Assembly (NCBI RefSeq): GCF_048128805.1
Contig: NC_136017.1
Span: 10,891,807 to 10,955,806, forward strand
DNA length: 64,000 nucleotides
Direction of reading: 5' to 3'
DNA from: Centroberyx gerrardi
Lineage: Eukaryota > Chordata > Actinopteri > Beryciformes > Berycidae
Below the pieces are notes generated by a model. It was given only the letters and a program-made list of their open reading frames with translations. It had not been told where the DNA came from and did not search any database. The position numbers were made by a program, and so were the translations under genes. This document shows positions 1-10,971 of this stretch, one piece after another (the first letter of the stretch is position 1; every line of letters starts with the position of its first letter).

Positions 1-69
1 TCCTTCTCCCCACGAGACTCCATCTTTACACCCATATCCCTTACCTCACCACCTCACTGGGTGACCCAG

Positions 70-2496
70 GCCCTTTCCAACCTAGAACAAGGAGAACGTG
101 AGCTGCAGACCCTCAGGGAACGACAGCAGACAGAAGTGGAGGAGGTGAACCGCGAGTTGGACAATGCGGTGATTGAAGCTCAGAGAGAAGAGCGTCGCCT
201 TCTTGAGAAAGTTGAGCAGGACCACAGAGAGGCTCAGCGGTGCCTTGACCAGGTGAAGAGGGAGAACGGTGCTGCGGTGCGGGTTGTGCAGTCGCTGGTT
301 GACCGACAACTCAGAAAAATGGGCCAACTGAAGGAGCAGATTCAAAGATGGGGCAGTAATGCGGGTGGATCCAACAAAAATCAGCTCCAAAGAGGGGTGG
401 CAGAGGTCACCCAACCTTGGGAAATCTCCCTATCGTTGAAAAGGGTCAGCTTCCTGCCAAGCCCCCTGTCTAAGACCTTGAGCTTAGGGGAAGTTGATGT
501 TCGTGAGCAAGGCATGACCTACCCCATTGGCGTCTGTGGTGTTCAAGGACAGAAGTGTGCCTTGCACTCAGGGGAGATAAAAAACACTCCCCCTGTTGAA
601 ATTCGAAAGGAACCATCATCAAATGGAGCTGGGCAAAGACACAGTCCAGAGGAGACCAACAAGACAAACAGTGGGAGCATGCGTGTTGTCAGGAAACTAC
701 GCCTGTCAAGCTCAGGGGAGAATGAGGATGAGCTCAAATCACCCACCTTAAAGTCCCCCAGTCCAAGGCGTCGTGGTGTATCTGAGTCATCCCAAGATGA
801 AGAACTGGAGTCTCTGTGTTCAGACACACAGGGGCAAGACCTGTTCCTGGCTATCCCACCGGTCTCCAGCCAAGGAGAGTCTGAGGGTGATGAATCTGAT
901 GGCAGACAAATTGGAACCAAGAGGCGCTCCATCCTCAAGGGTCAAAGAAAGCAGAGGGCTCTTGTCCTGGTCTCCAGTGAAGAACCATCCTGCCCTCCCG
1001 AAGAAACTTCAGAAAAAGACCTTGATGTGGCAACATCTCCAAAGACTAAGCCCAGGGGGTCGCTCTCCAGCCACAGTCTTCTGGATCTGTCCTATAGACA
1101 TTGTCCTCATTCTCAACAAGCATTGTCCAGGAACAAGAACTCAAATGAATCATCCATGGACAGTGGGAGCCCCCCGTCCCCGGTGGACAGTGAGGATTCC
1201 TGTTACACCTACACTGTGAACACTCCACGCAATGGCTCTCTCAAGGAAGAGCACCGCCGCTCTATGTCCACCGCTGACCTCTCTGGCAAGCTACGTCCTT
1301 TGATTAAAGGGAGCAAAGGTGAGCGTCAAGGAATCAGGAGAGCCAACAGGATGCGACTAGCCTCTGAACCTTCAACCCTCGAACAAGGCCAAGGAAAGGG
1401 CGCAGAACCTGTCAGAAACACCACAAGCTCTGATGAACGAGAATCAAGACCCCAGAGTCCGGTTAAACGGAATTTAGGTTCTAACCGTGTGAGCAGATCT
1501 CTGTCCATGTCTGCCATTGAAGGAGACAAATTACATCAAACCAAGGAACAACAGCAATACATCAAGGACAAGAAAGAGAATGTTGTGCCAGCTTTGAGGG
1601 AATTGGATGAAGAAGGTGGTTCAACTGCACTAGATTCAGCTTATCTGGTCAAACAATTCGGAAAACAGGGATCAGGCCGCACCGACTTCAACCTGCCTAG
1701 TGGTGTCCATGCAACCGTCAAAGGGCAGCTCTTTGTGGTGGACTGTGGAAATGCTCGCATTCAGGTGACTGACCTCCTGAAGAATGTTGTACAGCAGGTA
1801 TCTCCCTCAGGATCGGAAAGGTCCGCCCGCATCTGCAACTACTTTGATGTGGCAGTGAACTCCAAGGGCCTCATTGCCCTGACCTGTGCTGCCGAACGCG
1901 CTCTGTTGGTGTTCAGCCGTCATGGACGCCTCCTCCAAACTTTCGGAGGCACAATGATTGGCTCCACCAATGAAGAGCTGGATGCTCCCAGAGGGGTGAC
2001 CGTTACCTGCCAAGATGACTTCCTGGTAGCCGACATCAAGCGAGGCACCCTGACCGCCCTGAAGCTGGAGCCCAAGACAGGGGCAAGGTTGGAGCGTACG
2101 GTGGTCACCGGGTTCCACAGGCCCTACCTGGTAGCAGCCTGTCTCACCACCGGGCTGATGGCAGTATCAGAGCGAGGCAATGAGACTGGACGTGTCCCGT
2201 GCATTAGGGTTCTGGAGCCTGGATGGAACACCATCCGAATCCTGGGGGTGTGCTCTGGCCTGGGCCCTGTCCTGTCCTGCCCTTGGGGCCTCTGTATCGA
2301 CAGTGACGGGGATGTCCTGGTGGCAGACTGGGGCAAGCAGCACCACCGTGTGCTGATCTACCCTATCAAGGGTGTTGGCTGGCCCCTGGTGATCGATAAC
2401 CTGAGTAGTCCAAGGGGTCTAGCATTGCTTCCTGATGGCCACGTGGTCGTGTCAGACAGCATGAACCACTGCATCAAGATCTACCGCTACAAGTGA
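70..2496 (+). CDS. TRIM-NHL (TRIM32-like) protein, 3'-terminal coding exon, 5' part outside the window
   Basis: The frame is open from base 1 to the TGA at 2494-2496. A pyrimidine-rich tract ends in CAG at 67-69, so an acceptor with exon start at 70 is likely; the true N-terminus (RING/B-box expected) lies to the left. Counting residues from base 61: a charged coiled coil at about 10-99, a Ser/Pro/Lys-rich disordered stretch at about 100-520, and an NHL beta-propeller at about 525-811. The propeller opens with a QFGKQGSGRTDFNLPSG segment and shows DCGNARIQV, VADWGK and SDSMNHCIKIYRYK blades, closest in my memory to TRIM32. TRIM-NHL proteins are usually E3 ubiquitin ligases whose NHL domain binds RNA or protein partners. 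No filamin-type domain is visible, unlike TRIM2/3/71. The family call is firm; the paralogue is not. Confidence 0.8.
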   Translation, partial: ALSNLEQGERELQTLRERQQTEVEEVNRELDNAVIEAQREERRLLEKVEQDHREAQRCLDQVKRENGAAVRVVQSLVDRQLRKMGQLKEQIQRWGSNAGGSNKNQLQRGVAEVTQPWEISLSLKRVSFLPSPLSKTLSLGEVDVREQGMTYPIGVCGVQGQKCALHSGEIKNTPPVEIRKEPSSNGAGQRHSPEETNKTNSGSMRVVRKLRLSSSGENEDELKSPTLKSPSPRRRGVSESSQDEELESLCSDTQGQDLFLAIPPVSSQGESEGDESDGRQIGTKRRSILKGQRKQRALVLVSSEEPSCPPEETSEKDLDVATSPKTKPRGSLSSHSLLDLSYRHCPHSQQALSRNKNSNESSMDSGSPPSPVDSEDSCYTYTVNTPRNGSLKEEHRRSMSTADLSGKLRPLIKGSKGERQGIRRANRMRLASEPSTLEQGQGKGAEPVRNTTSSDERESRPQSPVKRNLGSNRVSRSLSMSAIEGDKLHQTKEQQQYIKDKKENVVPALRELDEEGGSTALDSAYLVKQFGKQGSGRTDFNLPSGVHATVKGQLFVVDCGNARIQVTDLLKNVVQQVSPSGSERSARICNYFDVAVNSKGLIALTCAAERALLVFSRHGRLLQTFGGTMIGSTNEELDAPRGVTVTCQDDFLVADIKRGTLTALKLEPKTGARLERTVVTGFHRPYLVAACLTTGLMAVSERGNETGRVPCIRVLEPGWNTIRILGVCSGLGPVLSCPWGLCIDSDGDVLVADWGKQHHRVLIYPIKGVGWPLVIDNLSSPRGLALLPDGHVVVSDSMNHCIKIYRYK

Positions 2497-3599
2497 ACTG
2501 GAGAGGATGGTGACGATGGAGTTTAAAATAGGTCAATAACACACTAGATAGAAATAACTGTGGGTAGATTTGAAGATGAATTATTGTGGAGATTTAGAGG
2601 GTTAAATTTGTTGTAATAGCAGACAATATCCTTCTTTTGAGTATCATTTACCTTCTACAGTTTCTACCTCTTACTTTCCCTCATTTGTTTAACATCTGAT
2701 TATATCTCATAACGGTGATGGAGCTTTATGAATTTATGCTATAATGGTCAGTAGAAGTGAGTGTTGACATATATGTAGAGGATTACTGCATTATTTTCAT
2801 CACATCTATATAATGTAGAATAATGCATGCTTATAATTTGACCTTGTTTTGCTGTTATGTTTTTGAATTACAAATGAAATAATTAGGATAAAAATATATT
2901 TAGCTTTCTCAAATGTATTTAGTGCAAGACGACCCATAATGCTGTGTACCTGTGTGATATTTTGAAATCTTGTGAATCCTGCCCATATTGCAAAACATTG
3001 GAATCACTGATATCCCTGGCAAATTTGAGGAATGAGTAGTGAGTTCATTGTGGCTTAAATCTTTCCAAGTAATCAGTCGATCAAGTAAACAGTTTAGTTG
3101 CCTTGAACCTATTGATTTTTCACTGTCAATTCCATTGGGAAAGAATTAAAACTCTGACTGGAGTTTAGTTTTGTATGATTTTGTCTTTATTGTGGTTGTC
3201 CTTTATTTTGAAGAAAATCCCTTTATGAATCTCACATAAGCCTTATGTTTTGGCTGTTATGTTAAGGCTGCTCTTTCGCTCTCTTTAGCATTTCTCTGGT
3301 ATCCTTATTTGTCCAAAGTCTCTGGAAAAGCCTATCACAGTGAGGGCTTTACTCTTTTCTACTGGCACTGACCCATCTTGGTTTAATGTGCATGTATTAA
3401 TCAAAAACAGTGAAATCAACATCAAATGCAAAGTGAAGCTCCTCCTGGTTATTTTTTCCTACCACTGATAGTAGATTTGTTACAAGCATAAACTTTATTA
3501 GAGGTTAGACATTGTGATTCAAAGCAATTATATAGTAGGTTATGCTGCAAAATATACTCTGATTTTTATTTTTATTTTTATGTAAATGTTATTGCAAAA
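2497..3599 (+). other. 3' UTR of the TRIM-NHL gene and spacer before hemopexin
   Basis: AT-rich sequence without coding signal. The 3' UTR probably ends shortly after the ATTAAA at 3145-3150. From there to the hemopexin promoter I see no gene or clear repeat. Confidence 0.5.
3145..3150 (+). terminator. Poly(A) signal ATTAAA, TRIM-NHL gene
   Basis: ATTAAA about 650 bases after the stop codon, followed within 40 bases by T/GT-rich sequence (a typical downstream element). No better AATAAA lies between it and the stop. Confidence 0.45.
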
Positions 3600-3834
3600 A
3601 TAATATTTTGATTGCGCATGGTCATGTCAAAGGCTCATTTTGCAACAACTCAAAACCTGTGCCTCCTTTCTATCAAAGTAAACACACACACAACCACACA
3701 CACACACATGGTTTTCAAATAGATCCACCCACACATTTGAGTACAAAAGTGCAGGTTGAGCTCCTGCACAGGGACACTTCTCAGCACTGCTCTCCAGCGA
3801 AACTCCACAGCAGAGGCCTTCAGGACTGCACACC
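3600..3834 (+). promoter_or_regulatory. Hemopexin proximal promoter and 5' leader
   Basis: A TATA-like TACAAAAG lies at 3742-3749, which would place the start of transcription near 3770 and give a leader of about 65 bases. Further up are ATTGCGCAT (3611-3619, C/EBP-like), TCAAAGGCTCA (about 3627-3637, HNF4-like) and TTTTGCAAC (about 3639-3647, C/EBP-like), then a short CA repeat at 3681-3708. Liver acute-phase control by C/EBP factors is known for hemopexin; the site assignments are by eye only. Confidence 0.4.
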
Positions 3835-6800
3835 ATGAAGCTGCTCTCCAAAACTCTCTGTCTGTGCTTGGCACTTGCCCTCACCAATGCTGCACCTACG
3901 TGAGTATTAATCAACTCTTAAGGCTTTCTATGGAGTTACACTCAAAATATTTAATTATTTCTTTAAAGGTCACTGTTAGTATTATTAGTATATACCTGAC
4001 TCAATCTTATTGGATAGAAGTGGCACCTCTGGTCCCAAGATCCTTCACTGGTGGCATCATGTGTGCATTTAGTTGATTGGGTTGAAGGCATTTTTTCACA
4101 CTCTTGAAAGCCCTTAATAGGCCTACAGTAGATTTGGTCTATGACAGGGGAACATTTTAAAAGATCTGTAGTTGTGTAGAATTTTTATGTTTGTGTTGTT
4201 TGTAAAAGCTGAAACATAATGGACTTGTATATAGATGTATGGCATGATCTTTAAATTTCAAAGAGATTATTATCCAGAGATTATGTCCTATGCTACAATC
4301 TATGTGTTTACATATAAACATAACTGATATACTCCAAAATAAATCCTGAACTGGGATTGAAAGTTTTGTTACCTTTTCAAACGAAATAGGATATTTTTAA
4401 CAAGCAGTGATACTACACTGGTCATTGTTTATTCGTTTCATAACTCTGTTTGCTCATTGACAAAGTTCACGGGTTGAATCAATTGCCCAAATAAAAAAAG
4501 TGCTCAGTCATCGTATTACCTTAGTGGTTTATCATTGATTCGCCCGCATCATCACAACAGGGGTTTTTGGAGGTGAATTGTAGTGTTTGTGCTGTGCTAA
4601 CATTTCTGGGTAATTCTGCAGTCAAATAAAGTGTCTTTTTAACTTCCACAGGCACCATGAACACGGCGATGCAGTGAAGGATGGTGGGTTTTTTTTAAAT
4701 TGTAAAGCATCAATTAAAGAGCAGCCATTTTGTGTCTGTCTGTGTGTGTGAGGTTACTAAAGTCACAGAGGCAGGCTTTTCTGCTCACCAGCCCTAATAT
4801 ATTGTGCCCTAATGTAATTATTTACATTTTCCATATTGTTTTTACCATTTCAGTTGCATTCATTTTTATCTCTGTATTTCTACACATCTACCTCTGGAAT
4901 AAAGGTGAACATGAGCACCATGGTGAACATGATGACCATCATGACCAACCAGACCGGTGTGACGGCGTTGAGTTTGATGCCATCGCTCTTAACGAGAAAG
5001 GAGAGGCCTACTTCTTCAAAGGTGTGGAACAATTTTATGAAGAGACTCTTTTCAAATGAGAGTGGGCAGTCCACTACCTTAGACACTCAGTAGTTTTCTT
5101 TATGGGGACAGTAGGAAGGTGCAGGGGTCCATGGTGTTGCAGAAGTAGGGGTCTCTACACCATCCATAAGCACAAGGCATATTTTAAATTGTTACCCCTC
5201 CATTTAATGATTCCGTTGTTTAGAAATGGAAAATATGTAACGAAAAAAGGAAAAAAACAGATGGAAAAATATAACACTGACTCCTCTTAGAGCAATGAAC
5301 TTCAGGTACCATATTCCTATATTACCCAATTTCCCCATGGGAATCATTCAAGTTTTATTTGAGATATTTTCCCCAAAAAATATGTAGTGCTACGTAATGA
5401 AACTCCCCTATGTGCTCTGATGTTCGCCCTTAAGGTGACCACCTGTGGAAGGGCTACCGTGGTCCAGCTGAACTCTCCAATGAGACCTTCAAGGAGCTGG
5501 ATGACTTCCATCACCTGGGCCACGTTGACGCTGCCTTCCGCATGCACAACGAGGAAAACCCCCACGACCATGATCACGTCTATTTCCTCCTGGTATAGTC
5601 TACAAATCCTTTCTTTTGTATTATAACGGCTGTACTTCAAATTCAGACTGAGAGAAACATGGAAAGTTCTCATGTTGGAGTATAGCATTATCTAATATAT
5701 TAGATAATATAAATTCATGGTCAAATTTGGGTCCTGATGCCAAAGCAATTGGGAATCATTAATCTGAATGATGATCTCTGTTGTTTCCTAATCTCCAGGA
5801 CAACAAGGTGTTCAGCTATTACAACCACACTCTGGAAGACGGGTATCCAAAAGAAATCCAGGACGACTTCCCAGGAGTCCCCAGTCACCTGGATGCTGCT
5901 GTGGAGTGTCCCAAAGGAGAGTGTGGCGCCAACTCTGTCCTGTTCTTCCAAGGTATACTGGCCTACACTGCAAAAATATCCATCTTAACATGTCATGGAG
6001 ACTAGTACTGAGTTCTAAAATCTTGTTTAATTTCTTTTGAGAATGTTCCCTCACCAGGTGCCAATATCTTGAAATAAGGTGGATCATCCCACTTGAATAA
6101 AGACAATGCTGCTCCCTAGTGGAGGAAATAAGATGCAACCGGAGTGAATTTTGTCAGCGTGTTCCCAAGTCCAACAAATGCAGCTCTTAAATGGGTCAAA
6201 TACTACTTTTGTAGTTTATTCTATATGGGCCAGGTGGGTGGAGTTTGACACATAGGGAAATACGATGAGTGCCAGAAAGTTAAGCCAATTACAAAAACTT
6301 ATCTGATGTGATCTGAATTGTCCTGATGCAGCAAACGCCCATCCATCTGGTAGTTAAAGGAGATTAAAACAAATTATTTGCTACCATAAGAATAATTTGC
6401 TACCATTATTTGACCCAGATCTGTCCTAAATATAAAAACACATAGCACTGATAGAATTGTTTACATAATTGTCTAACCCTATTGAAAAATTATTTAAGCA
6501 GATGGTAGGACATGCAGTCGGCTATTCATATTTAAAGGTGCTATGTGTAGCGTTTTCAAACATCAATATATCATTGTAAAATTAATTGTGATACCTTGTT
6601 ATAATTACTTTAACAAATGAGATGAGGTGGAGATGCTTGGTAGCCTCTATCTCACACCAGTGGTATTGTTAGTGCTACCGTTTCTCAAAATTAAGACTTC
6701 ATTTCCCATAAACCCTGTTGCTTCCTGTCCCAAAGAAGGATGTTTCTACTACAATAATCACTTTCCCCTCACAGGACATAATGTGCACACTTTTGACATC

Positions 6801-8598
6801 GCCACAAAGACAGTGAAGACAAAGACGTGGTCCCACCTGCCCAACTGCACCTCCGCCTTCCGCTGGCTGGAGCACTACTACTGTTTCCATGGACACAACT
6901 TCACCAGGTTCCACCCGGTGTCCGGAGATGTGGTAGGCATCTACCCGAAAGATGCCAGGAATTACTTCATGAAGTGCACCGACTTTGGTGAGTTTAGCAT
7001 GGAAATGAAGAGCTCAACCCTTGCAAAACGATTCCCATTCCTCTACTGTTGTCAAATTTGTTTCTCATCTTGGGCGTGCTTCAAATACAATTGAATCATT
7101 TTGTGAGCAAAATAGACACAGAACCATTCTGTTTCATTCAAACAAATTTGTAATCTTCTGTATTTGATTGTAGGCCATGGAGGTCAGTATAAGGTCCCTA
7201 AATGCAGTGACGTACACGTGGATGCCATTACCAGTGATGATGCAGGCAAAGCATATGCCTTCATAGGTAAGAGTCCTATCTATGGCTCCACACACACATA
7301 CACAGTACATGCTGATTCTGTGAATAGACAGTGATTTCTTTTGCAAATGAGCCAGTTTGCTGTACTGCTTTCATAGAGAGGACACGTTCTCCTTAATGTG
7401 TGCAGGTTCCATCTACATGCGTCTGGACAGCCATCGTGACGGCTTCCATGCCTTCCCAATCACCATCGGGTGGAAGGAGGTGACCAACGGGGTGGACGCC
7501 GTCTTCTCCCACACTGACAAGCTCTACATGATTAAGGTTGAACTATCCAGTCACCCTGCTTTCTCCACTTGTGTTGAGTTATAGTGCCTTGAGACATGAA
7601 ATTAAAGCTAAATTCCCACTTCTTCTTCCACTGCCAGGGTGATCAAGTTTACATCTACAAGTCAGCTGTCCACTACACTCTCATCGAGGGTTACCCTAAA
7701 AGCCTGAAGGAGGAGCTTGGCCTTGAAGGATCCGTGGACGCTGCTTTTGCCTGTCCCGGTACCGAAGTTGTTCACGTAATCCAAGGTAAACTCATCGCAC
7801 AGCCTGCTGTCAACACCAGTTTCAACTCGCACTTCTTTAGTGAACATTTGGTTTGAACTTGTTTTGAATTGTTACAGTGCTGCTGAAATATGGCAAGTTT
7901 TAGCAAAATGCACTTTTTGATCCAACAATTAACAATACAAACCAATATAAACAATAACTGCTTGATCCCTATTATGATCAGTGGTGGAAACAGTACTCAA
8001 ATCCTTTACTTAAGTAAAAGTAGCACTACCATAATGGAAAAAATACTTCATTAAAAGTAAAAGTAACTACAGCGGTCAGATAAATGTAGTGGAGTAAAAA
8101 GTATAATATTTCCCTCTGAAATGTAGTGGAGTAAAAGTATAAAGTCTCACAAAATGGGAATACTCAAGTAAAGTGCCAGTACCTGAAAACTGTACTAAAG
8201 TGCAGTACTTGAGTAAATGTACTTACCTCTGATTATGATAAACCATTTTAAAGTTCTGAATGCAAAGACAGAATAACCAGTGAATAACAAAAAAACTATC
8301 TCCTACATGCCTGTTTTCCATGTTTGGCCACAACATTATTGATTAATCCTGATGCGTGTTTCTCTCAACAGGAAAGCACATGACTGACATCAACCTCTCT
8401 ACTACTCCCAGGACCGTGGGTCAGGCGGTTCCCCTGCCCTTGTCCAACATCACTGCTGGTCTGTGTGGCCCAGGCGGCGTTAGAGTGTTCCAGGGCTCTG
8501 ACTACTATGAGTATGGCAACCCTCTATTGCTGGCTGCCAGCAGAACAGCCCCTGTATCTCAGAAAATCACCTCAGGGATGATGGGATGTCAGGATTAG
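3835..8598 (+). CDS. hpx: Hemopexin / warm-temperature acclimation protein 65 (Wap65), complete
   Basis: Ten coding exons join in frame to 445 aa: 3835-3899, 4652-4683, 4905-5021, 5435-5592, 5799-5952, 6775-6987, 7174-7266, 7406-7536, 7638-7785, 8372-8598, all with GT/AG borders. Residues 1 to about 19 are a signal peptide (MKLLSKTLCLCLALALTNA). Two four-bladed hemopexin domains follow, with blade motifs such as HVDAAF, HLDAAVECP, GVDAVF and SVDAAFACP, and paired cysteines. Hemopexin binds free heme in plasma with very high affinity. The linker histidine is kept at H248 (FGHGG) and the C-domain one at H292 (RDGFH), which match the known heme-ligand positions, but the His-rich linker of mammals is shortened. 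Residues 23-45 carry nine histidines and 109-119 another four. Which teleost copy (Wap65-1 or -2) it is cannot be settled here; retained histidines favour a heme-binding form. Confidence 0.95.
6192..6425. mobile_element. MITE, family A (TATTTGACCCAG ends), in hemopexin intron 5
   Basis: Ends GGGTCAAATACTAC and ATTTGACCCAGATCTG face each other. The same ends and internal blocks (GAAAGTT, CATCTGGTA) occur at 22381, 42367 and 55440. No coding capacity. Confidence 0.6.
6533..6755 (+). mobile_element. MITE, family B, 5' half only, next to the exon 6 acceptor of hemopexin
   Basis: TTAAAGGTGCTATGTGTAGC begins a stretch that matches the left part of the complete element at 23408-24013, including CTCACACCAGTGGTATTGTT and CCCATAAACCCTGTTGCTTC. 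The match fades at about 6755, some 20 bases before the exon that starts at 6775. Confidence 0.7.
7979..8231. mobile_element. hAT-type MITE with 8-bp target duplication, in the last hemopexin intron
   Basis: Element of 253 bases starting CAGTGGTGGAAAC and ending TTACCTCTG, rich in AAGTAAAAGTA motifs. It is flanked by the identical octamer ATTATGAT at 7971-7978 and 8232-8239, the 8-bp duplication typical of hAT transposition. Non-coding. Confidence 0.8.
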
Positions 8599-9076
8599 GA
8601 GTCAGAGACGATTTGAGAGGAGATGAGACAATATTTTGTCGTCAGTTTAAGCAGAAATTAGATGTGCATCTCCTAAACAATCCTTATAACAATTCAGAAA
8701 AAAACAAAACAACAGGATCATCAAAATTCACATCTCAACTCCCCACATCCACACAGTAAAAATATGTTTAACATTTGATCCCGACTGGATGAAAGAAAGC
8801 TAACCACAGAAACCAGATCTATGATCTTTTGTATTTGTTGAACGATGCAGAGCAGGCATTCAAACATGCAATTTTAGAAAGTTCAAGAGTTTCATCCCAA
8901 AAAGGGACACCTACTCATACAAATTGACTGACAGTACACAATCAAAACAAACGATGGCACTTCTTTAAGAATAGTAGGTAAGATAAGGCCTTAGTAGATG
9001 AAATGATAACTTTAACACCTTGGATTCAGGCTGGATCTCTACATTTCAGAAACACTGGGTGACGAACTATATGGTG

Positions 9077-9082
9077 AATAAA
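9077..9082 (+). terminator. hpx: Poly(A) signal AATAAA, hemopexin
   Basis: AATAAA followed by a GTGCGTGTCTGGAGTGT tract about 25 bases on. This gives a 3' UTR of about 500 bases after the stop at 8596-8598. Confidence 0.65.
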
Positions 9083-10265
9083 ACTTGGAAAGAAACTGCA
9101 AAACTGTGCGTGTCTGGAGTGTCACTTACTGTGTTCAGTTCAGTGATTATTATGAGAACAATTTTGTGAGATTGATTATTATTATAAGAACAATTATTAT
9201 TGGTTTTGTATTCTGAGTTTGGAGATTTGAAATGATAGCTTAGACTGTGAAATGTTTAATATTTGGAAAATAGCTTTGCAGAGCAAACTACAAAGGAATC
9301 TAATGTTGTTAGGTGAAGACAGAGTTTGGCCACTAGAGGACCTGCTGTACAAAGGAATGTGATACAGGGAATAATGATGCGATCATATTGACTGTCATAT
9401 TGAACAGCTGTAGAAACTCAGTCTTGATCTAAGATAAGGTGCACTTTATTGATCCCCTAGGGGAAATTCGCGAAAGCACACTGAAATCAACACTGAAAGT
9501 ACAAAATACTGATATCAAGTTCCAGCCCCTTTTGCACAATCTTAAAAATCCTTCTGTAATTCATCTGCTTCTCTTTATCTATGGCTCCTCCTTTGTGGTT
9601 GGTAGAGATTTAATAAGGGAAATCAGTAAGGGATAATGGCTGAATTCACCTCATCAGTGTACTTCATGAAAAGAGAAGTGTCCTTAATATTTTGTACATT
9701 CAATGTAATGACAAATACACATAAGCCTATAGGCAGATGATTGAGGAAGGGGAAAAGCCTCTTTTTTTTTTTTACTTTGACACTACCTTGTGGTTTCTGA
9801 TGTATCAGTTTGAATTGGTTTGAATTTTTCAGTTAAGTAATATGCAAACAAATCTATTTACATTTAGGAGTCTGTGGGGCAAACTATCCTCAAAGATCCT
9901 GTTTGTTTAAATAGAGAGTTAACTGAAAGGCTTGTTGGGGAATGATATGATGATGGCATGGGGATGAAGCAGGACCATCATGATCACAGATCAGAGGCAC
10001 AGTAGATAAATCAAAGAGCTCTCAGATTATTACTCAATAAAATATTCACACAAAATATTGTGCAATAGGCTACTACGAAAAATGTCCAAAATGTCTCAGA
10101 AGTCCCATAGGAAAAAGACCACCCATTAATAAAGATAGATACATTAGATAGATTACAGAAAAACTATAAACCATCTATAATATACTATAGGAATAGTATA
10201 GGACTATCATAGTGATAACATCGGAGAAAAAGTGCTGTGAAGTACCCTAATTTCACCAAGAAATT

Positions 10266-10268
<3 letters not shown>
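9083..10268. other. Spacer between hemopexin and radixin
   Basis: AT-rich, no gene seen. A LINE/SINE-type tail sits at 9430-9480, a poly-T of 13-14 bases near 9763, and short runs of low-complexity sequence elsewhere. Confidence 0.5.
9430..9480 (-). repeat. Retroposon 3' tail (TTTATTGATCCCC type)
   Basis: AGATAAGGTGCACTTTATTG followed by ATCCCCTAGGGGAAATT, a fish LINE/SINE tail read on the minus strand. Related tails occur at 11926, 48325, 54240 and 58598. Confidence 0.5.

Positions 10269-10340
<72 letters not shown>
10269..10340. repeat. (GT)n followed by a 38-base poly-G run
   Basis: GT dinucleotides at about 10269-10299 pass into an uninterrupted G homopolymer at 10303-10340. It lies about 600 bases upstream of the probable radixin first exon. 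Exact length may be affected by sequencing of homopolymers. Confidence 0.9.
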
Positions 10341-10341
<1 letters not shown>

Positions 10342-10739
10342 GCGCACCCCTACTTTTGAAATGAACCACGCCTGGCTTCCACTCTTCATCCACCGACAGC
10401 CATATTGTACGTCTCCACAGATAGCTGCGTCAAGCCAGCCAGAGAAAGCCAGGACCAGACCGGAAATTGGGCGAGTTTGCGTTCAAAATAAAAGGGGGGA
10501 AAAAAGTATCACATTTGAGGAAAAACGTGTATGAGCCCCTTATTATAGGTCAGTGATGTGGGTGTACAGATCAAAAAACACATCAATAACTCAATGGAAT
10601 CGTTAATCAGATATAATGTGAAATGACAGCTCTAAAGCATTTATTTGGTCTTTGAGTTGTTTGTGATTTTTTGGTAGGCCTAAATGCATTGCATCTGCTT
10701 GCTCAACGTTCAACGATAAGGCTTTTATTTTGAAGGTTG

Positions 10740-10971
10740 ACGCCGGAAGCCTTATTGTTTTATTCTGGCTTGCTAGACACTGCGTTCCACAAATCGTCTT
10801 TACAGAGGCTCTGACTTCAACGGTTTTTTCCATGTCTGTGGGAATTTGTTTCGCCAAAAAGCCCGAAGAGATAAGGAAGAGGAAATAGAAGAGAGTTTTC
10901 AACGTGGATATTTTGTAATTTTTGAAGATACCAGGCTTCTGTCAGCTATTTAAAGAGACACTTCTTCCCCG
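10740..10971 (+). promoter_or_regulatory. rdx: Probable radixin promoter and non-coding first exon
   Basis: A strong donor CCCCG|GTGAGT closes a candidate first exon at 10971, upstream of the ATG exon whose acceptor is at 14097. An ETS-type CCGGAAG at 10743-10749 fits a housekeeping promoter. The start of transcription cannot be fixed by eye. Confidence 0.4.

Noticed and set aside
543-2336. Minus-strand and alternate frames over the TRIM-NHL exon
   Set aside because: Shadows of a long coding exon; the plus-strand frame has clear coiled coil and NHL motifs.
6627-7094. A 155-codon frame around hemopexin exon 6
   Set aside because: Only 6775-6987 is exon; the rest is MITE and intron read in the same frame.
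10603-10902. Minus-strand frame of 99 codons with a signal-peptide-like start (MKTLFYFLFLISSG)
   Set aside because: It opposes the presumed radixin promoter, has no recognisable domain, no splice context, and a hydrophobic start can arise by chance in AT-rich DNA.
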